Positions 31,563-38,342 of a stretch of DNA of 38,342 nt are shown in pieces (the first letter of the stretch is position 1; each line of letters opens with the position of its first letter). Below the pieces are notes generated by a model. The model was not told where the DNA came from, did no database searches, and saw only the letters and a list, made by a program, of their open reading frames with translations. Position numbers and translations under genes: made by a program. The stretch covers positions 1 through 38,342 of IMG/VR virus record IMGVR_UViG_3300037041_000125, one strand, 5' to 3'. Origin of the DNA: a virus.

Positions 31563-31844
31563 ATGCGTATCACTCAAAAGTTTCTCGAAGCTCAAATCAA
31601 AAACCTTAATACCCTAGTTGGCTTGGATGGCGTGCCGATTTATCGTGTTGACGATACGGGCAAAGTTATCGGCGGTAACCCCGGCGTGTATTGCCTATCA
31701 TGCGCATATGGTGGATATGCACTGCACCGAATGAGCGCGTCGGGCGGTACTGGAGTAAACGATATATTCGGCGGTCACGGCCCAGCGCGTGAACTGTCCG
31801 ACAAGATTAGCGCGCTGATGTACGGTATCGGGCTTTCCAAATGA
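31563..31844 (+). CDS. Small hypothetical protein, 93 aa
   Basis: An unrecognised 93-aa protein. The N-terminal helix (ITQKFLEAQIKNLNTLVG) is followed by PIYRVDDTGKVIGGNPGVYC and a Gly-rich middle (CAYGGYALHRMSASGGTGVN). The C-terminus is helical. The N-terminal pattern recalls small phage proteins with a Q-I-x-x-L-N block. It is served by leader copy 2, and its stop overlaps the next start (ATGA). Function unknown. Confidence 0.75.
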   Translation: MRITQKFLEAQIKNLNTLVGLDGVPIYRVDDTGKVIGGNPGVYCLSCAYGGYALHRMSASGGTGVNDIFGGHGPARELSDKISALMYGIGLSK

Positions 31845-32002
31845 TCCAAGCTCAACTATTGGCATCCCTGCGTGCTGTCAGGGATGAGCACGACCTATTG
31901 GCCTGCCTGAATGCACTGTCCAATTGGTTCCCTCAGAATGAAAAGATAGGGGATGCCCTACTCGACTGCATCCTGATACTTGATGACCGTTTGAACAATT
32001 AA
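31841..32002 (+). CDS. Small hypothetical protein, 53 aa
   Basis: A Leu-rich helical 53-aa protein (QLLASLRAVRDEHDLLACLN, ALLDCILILDDRL), soluble by charge pattern. It overlaps the previous stop (ATGA), and the next gene follows 9 bases later with its own AAGGA site. It is not recognised. Confidence 0.6.
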   Translation: MIQAQLLASLRAVRDEHDLLACLNALSNWFPQNEKIGDALLDCILILDDRLNN

Positions 32003-32011
32003 AGGATGACT

Positions 32012-32182
32012 ATGTTTAAAGTAATTGAAAAGTTAAACCCGTTAGCGGTTCACTGTATAGCCGCAACCCGTGACCGGGCAGAGCACTGGATCAAGGTACT
32101 AGCCCCTGACTATTGCGCCAAAGGTTACCTCATGGATAAAACGCTAACCCCTGACAGCTTCACAATTAAGGAATCAAAATGA
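32012..32182 (+). CDS. Small hypothetical protein, 56 aa
   Basis: An unrecognised 56-aa protein with an N-terminal basic helix (FKVIEKLNPLAVHCIAATRD) and a Thr/Lys-rich end. An AAAGGA site lies 4-9 bases before ATG 32012; an in-frame ATG at 32006 would start inside that site. Its stop overlaps the next start. Confidence 0.6.
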   Translation: MFKVIEKLNPLAVHCIAATRDRAEHWIKVLAPDYCAKGYLMDKTLTPDSFTIKESK

Positions 32183-32358
32183 GTATTGAAATGACTGATA
32201 CCGAAATTGAAGCCGTACATTACACAATCGGCAATTTGCAGATAGCTGGGTTGTTTGCCCGACTCGTTGATATGCAAACTGAAGTTGACGCGTTGATTTG
32301 CGAAGTTGAGGACTTGAAGGCCCATATTGCACGCCTAGAGGGTAACGGCCCATGCTGA
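32179..32358 (+). CDS. Small coiled-coil protein, 59 aa
   Basis: A 59-aa protein whose C-terminal two thirds form a heptad-like helix (LFARLVDMQTEVDALICEVE, DLKAHIARLEG), probably dimerising. It is coupled to the previous gene by ATGA, and a 19-aa reading starts inside its end. Function unknown. Confidence 0.6.
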   Translation: MSIEMTDTEIEAVHYTIGNLQIAGLFARLVDMQTEVDALICEVEDLKAHIARLEGNGPC

Positions 32359-32411
32359 CGCTATTTGTGGCCCTTATAGCGGCACTTGCAGCCCTTGTTT
32401 TCAACCTTTAA
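32352..32411 (+). CDS. Possible 19-aa membrane peptide
   Basis: MLTLFVALIAALAALVFNL is a single uninterrupted hydrophobic segment. It starts inside the end of the 59-aa gene and ends 12 bases before the XRE gene. The membrane character and tight fit are suggestive, but there is no clear ribosome site. It is too short to be confident. Confidence 0.3.
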   Translation: MLTLFVALIAALAALVFNL

Positions 32412-32423
32412 CCCCTACACACT

Positions 32424-32663
32424 ATGACAACCACAAAACCCCTTAAAACACCCGCTATAAACCGCATCAAGGAATTGCGCACCCGGTTAAGCCTAAGCGT
32501 TGACCAATGCGCGGATATGCTTAACGTATCAAGTTATGCTGTTATCAAGTGGGAGAACGGAACGCGTGCAGTTTCACCCGCGACTATTCGATTGATTGAC
32601 ATTCTCGAAATGCTAGAAGTGATGGCCCCCGATATGCACGCCCAATTCATGCCTGCGAGATAG
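32424..32663 (+). CDS. XRE-family helix-turn-helix regulator, 79 aa
   Basis: A compact Cro/C1-type HTH: helix 1 (INRIKELRTRLSL), helix 2 (VDQCADMLNV), recognition helix (SYAVIKWENGTRAV), then SPATIRLIDILEML. The W-E-N/G-x-R and preceding V-x-x-x-x-V pattern are typical. With no protease or oligomerisation domain it is Cro-like in size. It is the last gene of the early operon, before a terminator. It is a good candidate to bind the palindromes at 30062-30607, an inference from family and position. Confidence 0.85.
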   Translation: MTTTKPLKTPAINRIKELRTRLSLSVDQCADMLNVSSYAVIKWENGTRAVSPATIRLIDILEMLEVMAPDMHAQFMPAR

Positions 32664-32680
32664 CCCCATGCAGACGTTAG

Positions 32681-32704
32681 AAAGCCCCTTGCGGGCCTTT
32701 TTTT
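32681..32704 (+). terminator. Rho-independent terminator of the early operon
   Basis: AAAGCCC-CTTGC-GGGCCTTT forms a stem of 7 bp with one bulged C, followed by a run of T to 32704. It ends the rightward early operon and overlaps the stop of the convergent primase gene at 32703-32705. Confidence 0.85.
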
Positions 32705-35174
32705 ATGCTTGATAACCCTTCACCTTAGGTTTTTCCTTTGTGCTTAATTTGTATATCTCCTCAAGCCTGCGTTGTTTCGCGTTGATGACTTCGGTTCGAT
32801 AGTCGCTGAACTGGGTTTTGAGTGCCGGGTTAATGGCCCATGTTGCAATATGTTGATGCTCTTTTGATCCATCGTCAACCCTCAACACCCAGCGGCTTTT
32901 CTCAAGTGCGTGCATGGCGCAAACCACCATTTGGTCAGCTTGAAACGAGCTTGTCGTACCTAATTGCCTGCGTGCTGAACGCTTCACTTCGGACAATGTA
33001 AGCGTGTCGAGGTCAGCATTGTGGATAACGTATTCCTTCACCCAAGTGTCGAAGTTGCTCACGTTACCCAGTTCGGCAAGTGCATAACGGAACGCAGGGA
33101 TTAGGTAAGACTTTGCAAGCTGAATGCACCGGGCTGCAAGGTCAGCAGAGACCGTTAAGCTGAAAGGTGACTCTAGGAGGTGGAAAACCAGCATAAGCCG
33201 TCCTGTAAGCCCCTCAACCTTACCAAAGGCTGTCATGAACGAATCGTCAGACTGTAAGAGGCGCTCGTCCTGACGCTGCTTGTCATACCAAAGCTGGAAT
33301 GCTTGAAAGTGCTCTTTGGCTTCAGGGGATAACGTGTAAGTGGCGACTGGCAGGGAATAGATAATCCGTAGGGTTTGATCCCATGCCCCTTCGTTTAGTA
33401 GGTAGTCGGGAATCTCCACGGGTGGACGGGTCAGGTGTCCATTAAGTACGCAGGGGATGAATCGCTGGAGCAAACCATCAGAGGTCAGGTTATTGATGTT
33501 TTCCTTAAAGACGCGGGGCTGGATGTTGCCATAGATAGACACGGCGAGGTTGTCAGCAGTGATTGACCCAGCCCCCACTCGATCCATCTCATAGGTGCTT
33601 GACTCGTAAGCCTGCACCCATGCTGACCGATCCTCACCGCTTGTCTTGTCGGTCAGCTTACGCACCCAGCTATTCATTTCATCAAGGTAGCAGAGCAGGC
33701 CACGGGGACGGTCAGCAGCCAGTCGAACCAGCTTCTGACTGGTGACATCGTTTACCGTGATGCGTAGGTTGACGGGCTGGGGTGGCAGTTCAGCGACTAT
33801 CGGGGCTTGGTCAGCGCCCAGCATACTATCAGCACCACCTGAGAATTCTAGAAACGCTTTCATGCTATTGGTGTGCATGGCCTCAACACCCTGCCAGTCC
33901 AGAAGCTCCTTTTTAAACCTTGGACGATCCTCAAGCTCAATAGCCTTGATGGGTGCCATCATGGGACTAGAGCCGGGGGTTTTCTTGTCAGCGGGTGCGC
34001 CAATCGTCATCAACCAGAGCACGGGCGGCACTTTGAAGCCCTTGATAAGCTCTAACCTAGACTGCGCATCAACTACGCCGCAGACCGCGCTAAGTCCTGC
34101 GAACAAGGGAACCAAAGGGTCACACCCCACAGTCTCGCCAACTTCGGTAGCCCTGCGCGACAGGACAGCAGGCCATAGGGACAAGTCCATGACCGGGGGC
34201 AGGGGCTTGAGGTCAACTAGTAATTCGGTGGGCTTGTCGGGGCTTTCCAATGCAGAGAACAACGATGCGACATCGGGGGCAGGCTTAAACCAGCCGTGTT
34301 GCTTGGCAATGTGGAAAAGCGAACCCAGACGAATAGCCGATGGCTTATTGGTCTTGAACGATTCCCACTGATGCAGCATATCGCGGGGGCCGGGGTACTT
34401 GGTAGCCGATTGTTTGCTCCAATCATTCCAGAGTTGCAGGCCATAGTCGTTCTGGTTTGCCTGAGTAGCTGCCCAGTGGATCGCCATGCCCACTTGAACC
34501 CACTCTTCCCGTGAACAGTCAGCGGGGATATGCTCGACAGCCGATTTGATCTCTTCCCATGATGTCGGGATAGCGTCACCTGAAGGCATGGTGCGTTCTT
34601 TGTCAGTTTCAAGTAAGCCTTGCCAAAGGTCAAGCAGGGACTGGGGAATGGTGGGTAAGCGTGTCCAGTGACCCTTGCCTGCCCAGCGGTAGGGCTGATG
34701 AGTATCTGGGTGAATGCTGGGAGGCAGTACGTCCTGAACTGTCAGATTATTGACAGTGGCGCATCGTAGTTCGTAGGCTGTCACGCCCTTGATAGTGATC
34801 TTCTTCGATGGGAGGATCAGCCCAAACGGGAGGGAGTACAGCAGCTTACCGTGACCAGCACGCCCACTGTCCACGATCACGGCATCGTTGGCATCGTAGA
34901 GTGCCTGTAAATCGACACCCTGTGGTGTCAGTTCTTCGACAGTCATCTCCCACTCGTCAATATCAAATGCCATCGTGCCTGAGTAAGCATGAGCCAGACC
35001 GATACCGTAGCCAGCAGGCAGATCAGCCTGTGACTTGATAGCGTTCTCCTTGAGGTTCCAACCGGGTGTGCGTGGCCCTTTGGTTCCATTGGGGATAGGT
35101 ACAAGTGACCACCCGTGGCGTATGTAGGCATCGACTGATGCTGGGTGTTGCGTGACGTGTGGCATTGCGCTCAT
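32703..35174 (-). CDS. Primase-polymerase / DUF3987 replicative helicase-like protein
   Basis: A multidomain protein of about 823 aa. The N-terminal ~190 residues are a primase-polymerase domain (PNGTKGPRTPGW, then GIGLAHAYSGTMAFDIDEWE with the catalytic DxD, and SGRAGHGKLLYSLP). A PriCT_2-like helical domain follows (IPADCSREEWVQVGMAIHWA). The rest is a DUF3987 ATPase (VPLFAGLSAVCGVVDAQSRL, the loop TIGAPADKKTPGSSP, and CYLDEMNSWVRKL as Walker B-like). It should prime and unwind DNA at the fork. I chose ATG 35174 with GGGAAAAT upstream. ATG 35207 has no ribosome site and lies 8 bases from a -10-like element. Confidence 0.9.
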   Translation of the reverse strand: MSAMPHVTQHPASVDAYIRHGWSLVPIPNGTKGPRTPGWNLKENAIKSQADLPAGYGIGLAHAYSGTMAFDIDEWEMTVEELTPQGVDLQALYDANDAVIVDSGRAGHGKLLYSLPFGLILPSKKITIKGVTAYELRCATVNNLTVQDVLPPSIHPDTHQPYRWAGKGHWTRLPTIPQSLLDLWQGLLETDKERTMPSGDAIPTSWEEIKSAVEHIPADCSREEWVQVGMAIHWAATQANQNDYGLQLWNDWSKQSATKYPGPRDMLHQWESFKTNKPSAIRLGSLFHIAKQHGWFKPAPDVASLFSALESPDKPTELLVDLKPLPPVMDLSLWPAVLSRRATEVGETVGCDPLVPLFAGLSAVCGVVDAQSRLELIKGFKVPPVLWLMTIGAPADKKTPGSSPMMAPIKAIELEDRPRFKKELLDWQGVEAMHTNSMKAFLEFSGGADSMLGADQAPIVAELPPQPVNLRITVNDVTSQKLVRLAADRPRGLLCYLDEMNSWVRKLTDKTSGEDRSAWVQAYESSTYEMDRVGAGSITADNLAVSIYGNIQPRVFKENINNLTSDGLLQRFIPCVLNGHLTRPPVEIPDYLLNEGAWDQTLRIIYSLPVATYTLSPEAKEHFQAFQLWYDKQRQDERLLQSDDSFMTAFGKVEGLTGRLMLVFHLLESPFSLTVSADLAARCIQLAKSYLIPAFRYALAELGNVSNFDTWVKEYVIHNADLDTLTLSEVKRSARRQLGTTSSFQADQMVVCAMHALEKSRWVLRVDDGSKEHQHIATWAINPALKTQFSDYRTEVINAKQRRLEEIYKLSTKEKPKVKGYQA

Positions 35175-35208
35175 ATTTTCCCGTTCTGAATTTATTTTGT
35201 TGTCCATG

Positions 35209-35238
35209 TTGCACAGTGTATCCGATGTGTGCTATCAT
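35209..35238 (+). promoter_or_regulatory. Promoter for the RHH-DUF2800-polymerase operon, with divergent -10
   Basis: On the plus strand TTGCAC (35209-35214), 18 bases, TATCAT (35233-35238) with an extended TG (TGCTATCAT). On the minus strand GGATACACT (to 35215) is a -10-like element towards the primase gene. The two promoters would overlap and compete. Confidence 0.5.
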
Positions 35239-35263
35239 TTGGGCAACAAAACGGAATTAAATT

Positions 35264-35455
35264 ATGGCAACTAAACCCCGCACCAAGTTTTTGACCGTCA
35301 GGATTAAACCTGCCGATCACAAGAAATTTCACGACAAGGCTACTAGATACGGTGGTGTATCAGAAGTCTTGCGCGAAATGATAGAAGCGTTCATGGATGA
35401 CCGCCTCTCAGTAAAACCAAACCCTCGTAAAGAAAGTCTATATGTTCAACAATGA
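35264..35455 (+). CDS. Ribbon-helix-helix DNA-binding protein, 63 aa
   Basis: An Arc/CopG-type protein with beta strand KFLTVRIKP, helix A (ADHKKFHDKATRYG) and helix B (VSEVLREMIEAFMDD) after the usual Gly turn. A basic tail follows. It lies first in the rightward replication operon, right after the divergent promoters, so autoregulation is plausible. ACGGAA precedes the start. Its end overlaps the next gene by 14 bases. Confidence 0.82.
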   Translation: MATKPRTKFLTVRIKPADHKKFHDKATRYGGVSEVLREMIEAFMDDRLSVKPNPRKESLYVQQ

Positions 35456-35927
35456 AGTTATCCTCACAATTGCCCAAGCTATCCTCGCCAACACTAAAGT
35501 GATCCAATCACTCGTTGACCATCTTCCTGCTGAAGTGCGTGAAAAGGTTGCAAGTGTAGTCGTTCCTGTGGCTGCTGTGGCTCCTGTTATTCCAACTCCT
35601 GCACCTGTGGTTGTTGCTCTTGTTGTGGAGCCTGCACCAGTGGTTATTCCTGTTGTGGAGTCCAAACCAGTGGTTCAGGCTCCAGTAATGCCAGCCCCAC
35701 CTACCTTCGCGGCTCCTGTGGTTGCTTCAGTTGTACCCGGTACTGCACCATTCAGTGACCCCAAAGGCTTGATCGACTTCGTGATGAGTTCATACAAGGC
35801 GCTGGGTGCTGTAAAGGGTGCTGGCATTCAGGGTGTGTTGACTGGTCTGGGTTATCAGAACATCAACGATGTGAACCCTGCCCACTACGGTGCTCTGTTC
35901 ATCGGCATTGAAGCCCTGAAGGCCTAA
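35442..35927 (+). CDS. Hypothetical protein with Pro/Val/Ala linker, 161 aa
   Basis: It has three parts. A helical N-terminus of ~37 residues (EVILTIAQAILANTKVIQSL) comes first. A low-complexity linker of Pro, Val and Ala, ~65 residues (PVAAVAPVIPTPAPVVVALV and similar), follows. A conserved C-terminal domain ends the protein (DPKGLIDFVMSSYKALGAVK, then GAGIQGVLTGLGYQNINDV and HYGALFIGIEAL). The C-terminal block recurs in phages next to DUF2800/DUF2815 genes. The linker suggests tethering of two binding domains, perhaps at the replication fork. Function unknown. Confidence 0.8.
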   Translation: MFNNEVILTIAQAILANTKVIQSLVDHLPAEVREKVASVVVPVAAVAPVIPTPAPVVVALVVEPAPVVIPVVESKPVVQAPVMPAPPTFAAPVVASVVPGTAPFSDPKGLIDFVMSSYKALGAVKGAGIQGVLTGLGYQNINDVNPAHYGALFIGIEALKA

Positions 35928-35928
35928 G

Positions 35929-37251
35929 ATGACTGCCCACGCTACTCTTTCCCCGAGCAAGCGGGGGCAGTGGAAACGCTGCCCCGGTTCCATCCGGGAA
36001 CAAGCCAAGTTCCCTGATGAGGGTTCCGGCCCTGCTGCTGTAGATGGTACGCACACCCACTCGTTGCTGGAGAAGTGTCTTAAGACTGGCTCCATCTACG
36101 CCTCGGTGCTGATTGGTCAGACCATGACAGATCACGAGGGGGAGTTCACTGTGGATGCTGCCCGTGCTGCCCGTGTACAAGTTGCGCTGGATTACATCAC
36201 TGGACGAACCACAGCTATGGTCAAAGAAGGTCACTTGAACCTGAAGGTGTTGACTGAGTGCCGTGTCGAGCCTGCCTACCTGTTGGGCCGTGATGATATG
36301 GGCGGCACAGTGGACGTGCAGATCATTGGTGGTGACTTGCTTGAACTGATCGACTACAAAGACGGTATGGGCATCGTAAGCGCCAAGGACAACGATCAGC
36401 TTGAGCAGTATGCAATGGGTGTGCTGGCTGGCTTTAAACTGCCTGTAAATGCAGCCTATCCCATCACGCGTATTCGGATGACGATCATTCAGCCTAAGCT
36501 GGCAACAAGAAATCTTCCAACTATTTCATCACACGAGGTCAGCACTAAGGATATTCTTGGTAAGATAGGTCAAATGGTAAAGGAAGCAGCAGCTACCGAT
36601 GCCATAGATGCCCCACTCGTACCGGGTGAAAGTCAATGTAAATTCTGCCGCGCTAAAGGTTCTTGTACCGCGCTGGCAGGTAATGTAATGAAGGAGATCG
36701 GTATCATGTTTCAACCAGTCGCACAACCTCAAGTGCTAGATGTCGCGCAACAGTCAGCCGACAAAGACCCCACCACAATGGACAATGCACAGCTTACCCA
36801 GATCATGGAAGCTGCCCCCCTGATGCGTCAGTTGCTTGAAGCTGTCGAGAAGGAAGCACTGCGCCGTATGAAAGCTGGTCAGTCTGTACCGGGTCTGAAG
36901 CTGGTGAATGGTCGTGGTTCCCGTGCTTGGTCACTGACTGAGGATGAGATCGCACAGAAGCTAATCAAGATGGGTGTTCCCAAGGGCAATGTGTATGAGA
37001 CTAAGCTGGTCAGTCCAGCCAAGGCCGAGAAGCTCACATGGTCTAAGACAGTCGGTGGCGAGGTGGTCACTAAGCAACTGTCAGAACGTCAATTGAAAAC
37101 AATGGAAACTGAGTACGTCACCAAGTTGGCTGGCTCCTTGACCGTTGTTCCCGAATCAGACTCACGGGTTGCCGTGGTCTTGAATGCCGCACCGATGTTC
37201 AGTGCGGTAGAAGCGCCAGTAGTGGAAACACTGCCAGCATGGTTACTGTAA
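35929..37251 (+). CDS. DUF2800 protein, Cas4/RecB-like PD-(D/E)XK nuclease with Fe-S type cysteines
   Basis: A 440-aa DUF2800 protein. N-terminal block SPSKRGQWKRCPGSI with Cys18, then AAVDGTHTHSLLEKCL. The nuclease core is MGGTVDVQIIGGDLLELIDYKDG, giving D...D-x-K, followed by LEQYAMGV. A C-terminal cluster C-x2-C-x5-C (SQCKFCRAKGSC) together with Cys18 resembles the four-cysteine iron-sulfur set of Cas4/AddB nucleases. The last ~170 residues are a helical extension. It probably processes DNA ends in phage recombination or replication. An AAGG site precedes it. Confidence 0.9.
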   Translation: MTAHATLSPSKRGQWKRCPGSIREQAKFPDEGSGPAAVDGTHTHSLLEKCLKTGSIYASVLIGQTMTDHEGEFTVDAARAARVQVALDYITGRTTAMVKEGHLNLKVLTECRVEPAYLLGRDDMGGTVDVQIIGGDLLELIDYKDGMGIVSAKDNDQLEQYAMGVLAGFKLPVNAAYPITRIRMTIIQPKLATRNLPTISSHEVSTKDILGKIGQMVKEAAATDAIDAPLVPGESQCKFCRAKGSCTALAGNVMKEIGIMFQPVAQPQVLDVAQQSADKDPTTMDNAQLTQIMEAAPLMRQLLEAVEKEALRRMKAGQSVPGLKLVNGRGSRAWSLTEDEIAQKLIKMGVPKGNVYETKLVSPAKAEKLTWSKTVGGEVVTKQLSERQLKTMETEYVTKLAGSLTVVPESDSRVAVVLNAAPMFSAVEAPVVETLPAWLL

Positions 37252-37268
37252 ATTAACGAAAGTAAAAA

Positions 37269-37913
37269 ATGTCAGATATTATCTTTTTGTCGAATGTCCG
37301 TTTGTCCTTCCCTCATATCGCTGAACCTCAACGTCAGGTGAACGAGGTCACTGGTAAGGAACGTATCAGTTACAACTGTGAACTGTTAATGCCAGCAGAT
37401 CACCCCGGCTTCGCTCAGTTCATGCAGCGTTACGGTGCTATGGCCTTGGCTAAGTGGCTTGAGCACACCAGCACAGTGATGGGCATGATCCAAGCTGATC
37501 GCAAGCTGCGCTGTTTTGGTGTCGGTGAGGAAAAGGTTAACAAGAAAACCTTTAAGCCTTACGATGGCTATGCTGGCAACGTGTATGTCACTACAGGTCG
37601 TGAGTCACAGCCACAGATCATTGAAGCCAATGGTCAAGCCATTGATCCGAACAACACTATGGCTTACCAGAACCTGACTCGCAAGATGTACGGTGGATGC
37701 CGTGTCAACGCTGCCGTGAAGCCTTGGCTCCAAGTGAACAAGCATGGTAACGGTGTCCGTTGCGATTTGGTTGCTCTCCAGTTCGCTGGTGACGATACTG
37801 CATTCGGTGAAGGTGCTACCGATGCGTCAAGTATGTTTGGCTCTGTTGGTGGTGCGAATCCCTTTGCTCCAGTAGCTGCCGCCATGCCGGGCCTGCCATC
37901 GTTCTTGGCGTAA
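37269..37913 (+). CDS. DUF2815 single-stranded DNA-binding-like protein
   Basis: A 214-aa DUF2815 protein: FLSNVRLSFPHIAEPQRQV, YNCELLMPADHPGFAQFM, DGYAGNVYVTTGRESQPQII, and MYGGCRVNAAVKPWLQVNKH, then VRCDLVALQFAGDDTAFG. The last 30 residues are Gly/Ala/Phe-rich (MFGSVGGANPFAPVAAAMPG), like flexible SSB tails. The family is regarded as an OB-fold ssDNA-binding protein. It sits between the DUF2800 nuclease and the polymerase, the usual phage recombination-replication set. Confidence 0.88.
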   Translation: MSDIIFLSNVRLSFPHIAEPQRQVNEVTGKERISYNCELLMPADHPGFAQFMQRYGAMALAKWLEHTSTVMGMIQADRKLRCFGVGEEKVNKKTFKPYDGYAGNVYVTTGRESQPQIIEANGQAIDPNNTMAYQNLTRKMYGGCRVNAAVKPWLQVNKHGNGVRCDLVALQFAGDDTAFGEGATDASSMFGSVGGANPFAPVAAAMPGLPSFLA

Positions 37914-37932
37914 TGTAATCGGGGGGAAAGCG

Positions 37933-38001
37933 GATTCTGTAGCTTAGTTGGAAAAGCTGCCTTTCGAGGGCGAGTCGTTGGTTCGGATCCAACCAGTGCA
38001 G
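37933..38001 (+). tRNA. tRNA-like element, probably degenerate (anticodon reads TCG)
   Basis: The A box TAGCTTAGTTGG fits consensus perfectly. The D stem is GCTT/AAGC (37942-37945, 37954-37957). The T arm is GTTGG-TTCGGAT-CCAAC (37977-37993), but with G at the normally invariant A58. The anticodon arm has GCC/GGC around TTTCGAG (TCG at 37964-37966, which would read CGA). The acceptor stem is mostly unpaired (only CTG/CAG) and no CCA follows. Outer GGGGG (37921-37925) and CCCCC (38008-38012) could close an extended stem. It is a relic, an unusual tRNA-like structure, or an RNA element. Confidence 0.45.
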
Positions 38002-38030
38002 CGAGTACCCCCACCTAACTGGTAATCGTA

Positions 38031-38342
38031 ATGAGTAACGACTATGTATGGGATTTGGAAACGTATCCCAACGTGTTCACGATGGCAGTGGAGCACGTTG
38101 ACTACCCGATAACGTGGGCCTTTGAGATTAGCCCTTGGCGAAATGACAGCAAGGAAATCATCTCATTCGTCCAGCACCTCAAAGATACAAACTCGCGCAT
38201 GATTGGCTTTAACAGCCTTGGATTCGATTATCCGATCCTGCATATGCTGATGAAGATGGGCAACAGTGATGCCAACACCCTGTACCAAAAGGCTCAGGCT
38301 ATTATCTTTGGTCAGGATGACGATGACCGATGGATGCACTCA
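38031..38342 (+). CDS. Family B DNA polymerase, N-terminal part (3' end cut by window)
   Basis: The first 104 residues of the polymerase, with 3'-5' exonuclease motif I (VWDLETYPN, Asp8 and Glu10) and motif II (GFNSLGFDYP, Asn61 and Asp66). The gene runs off the window, and its remainder starts at base 2. The joint is out of phase. From the pattern of related proteins I infer that about 15-20 residues are missing between WMHS here and FDNKAR at base 2. The start follows the tRNA-like element by about 30 bases. Confidence 0.9.
   Translation, partial: MSNDYVWDLETYPNVFTMAVEHVDYPITWAFEISPWRNDSKEIISFVQHLKDTNSRMIGFNSLGFDYPILHMLMKMGNSDANTLYQKAQAIIFGQDDDDRWMHS

Noticed and set aside
33742-34371. Plus-strand 209-aa reading opposite the primase-helicase gene
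   Set aside because: The opposite strand encodes a recognised multidomain protein; this frame has no recognisable content.
1-38342. Integrase, excisionase or large CI-type repressor
   Set aside because: None seen in any frame with recognisable motifs, so temperate lifestyle is not claimed despite the LexA-like box.

Overview
The window is a nearly complete genome of a tailed double-stranded DNA phage of podovirus type, and I see no bacterial chromosomal genes. The 3' end of the window (38031-38342, + strand) holds the start of a family B DNA polymerase with exonuclease motifs I and II. The 5' end (from base 2, + strand) holds the rest of the same gene, with exonuclease motif III and the polymerase motifs. 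The frames do not join directly, and a short piece, probably a few tens of bases, is missing. The sequence is therefore best read as a circularly permuted or circular genome of about 38.4 kb opened inside the polymerase gene. The host is not stated by the sequence. The style of the small conserved proteins and the intermediate GC content suggest a betaproteobacterium (Burkholderiales, possibly freshwater), which is an inference.

Layout. (1) 2-6424, + strand: DNA polymerase, VRR-NUC nuclease and SNF2-type helicase, followed by a tightly overlapping string of small genes (a ribbon-helix-helix-like protein, a winged-helix regulator, zinc-knuckle proteins, a DUF3310 protein). (2) 6404-29969, - strand: one long late block. 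Read in its own direction it runs terminase small and large subunits, a 48-aa basic protein, a phage GroES, P22-type portal, DUF5856 protein, virion proteins, three receptor-binding proteins, a holin-like protein, scaffold, P22-type coat, three small proteins separated by hairpin terminators, P22 gp4-like and gp10-like tail accessory proteins, a probable tail-needle analogue, a cupin, three ejection-type proteins, and a lysis group (one-TM protein, T4-type lysozyme, GTA-type 3-TM holin). (3) 29970-30653: the only long non-coding region. It is very rich in signals: 16-bp tandem repeats, a strong G-quadruplex motif, seven AACCC-N3-GGGTT-type palindromes, a near-consensus LexA box and a good sigma70 promoter. 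(4) 30654-32663, + strand: a run of very small early genes ending in an XRE-type repressor-like gene and a terminator. It contains two copies of a structured leader with covarying hairpin stems. (5) 32703-35174, - strand: a primase-polymerase/DUF3987 helicase. (6) 35264-38342, + strand: an RHH protein, a Pro/Val-linker protein, a DUF2800 nuclease, a DUF2815 ssDNA-binding-like protein, a tRNA-like element and the start of the polymerase.

How it fits together. Replication is phage-encoded (primase-helicase, polymerase B, SSB-like protein, two PD-(D/E)XK nucleases, SNF2 helicase). Capsid, portal and tail follow the P22 plan (portal, scaffold, coat, gp4, gp10, needle position, three ejection proteins, tailspike), joined to a non-P22 replication module. 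No integrase, excisionase or partition gene is visible, yet the control region carries a LexA-like site and operator arrays. The most interesting material is the 30.0-31.6 kb control region and its repeated structured leaders.
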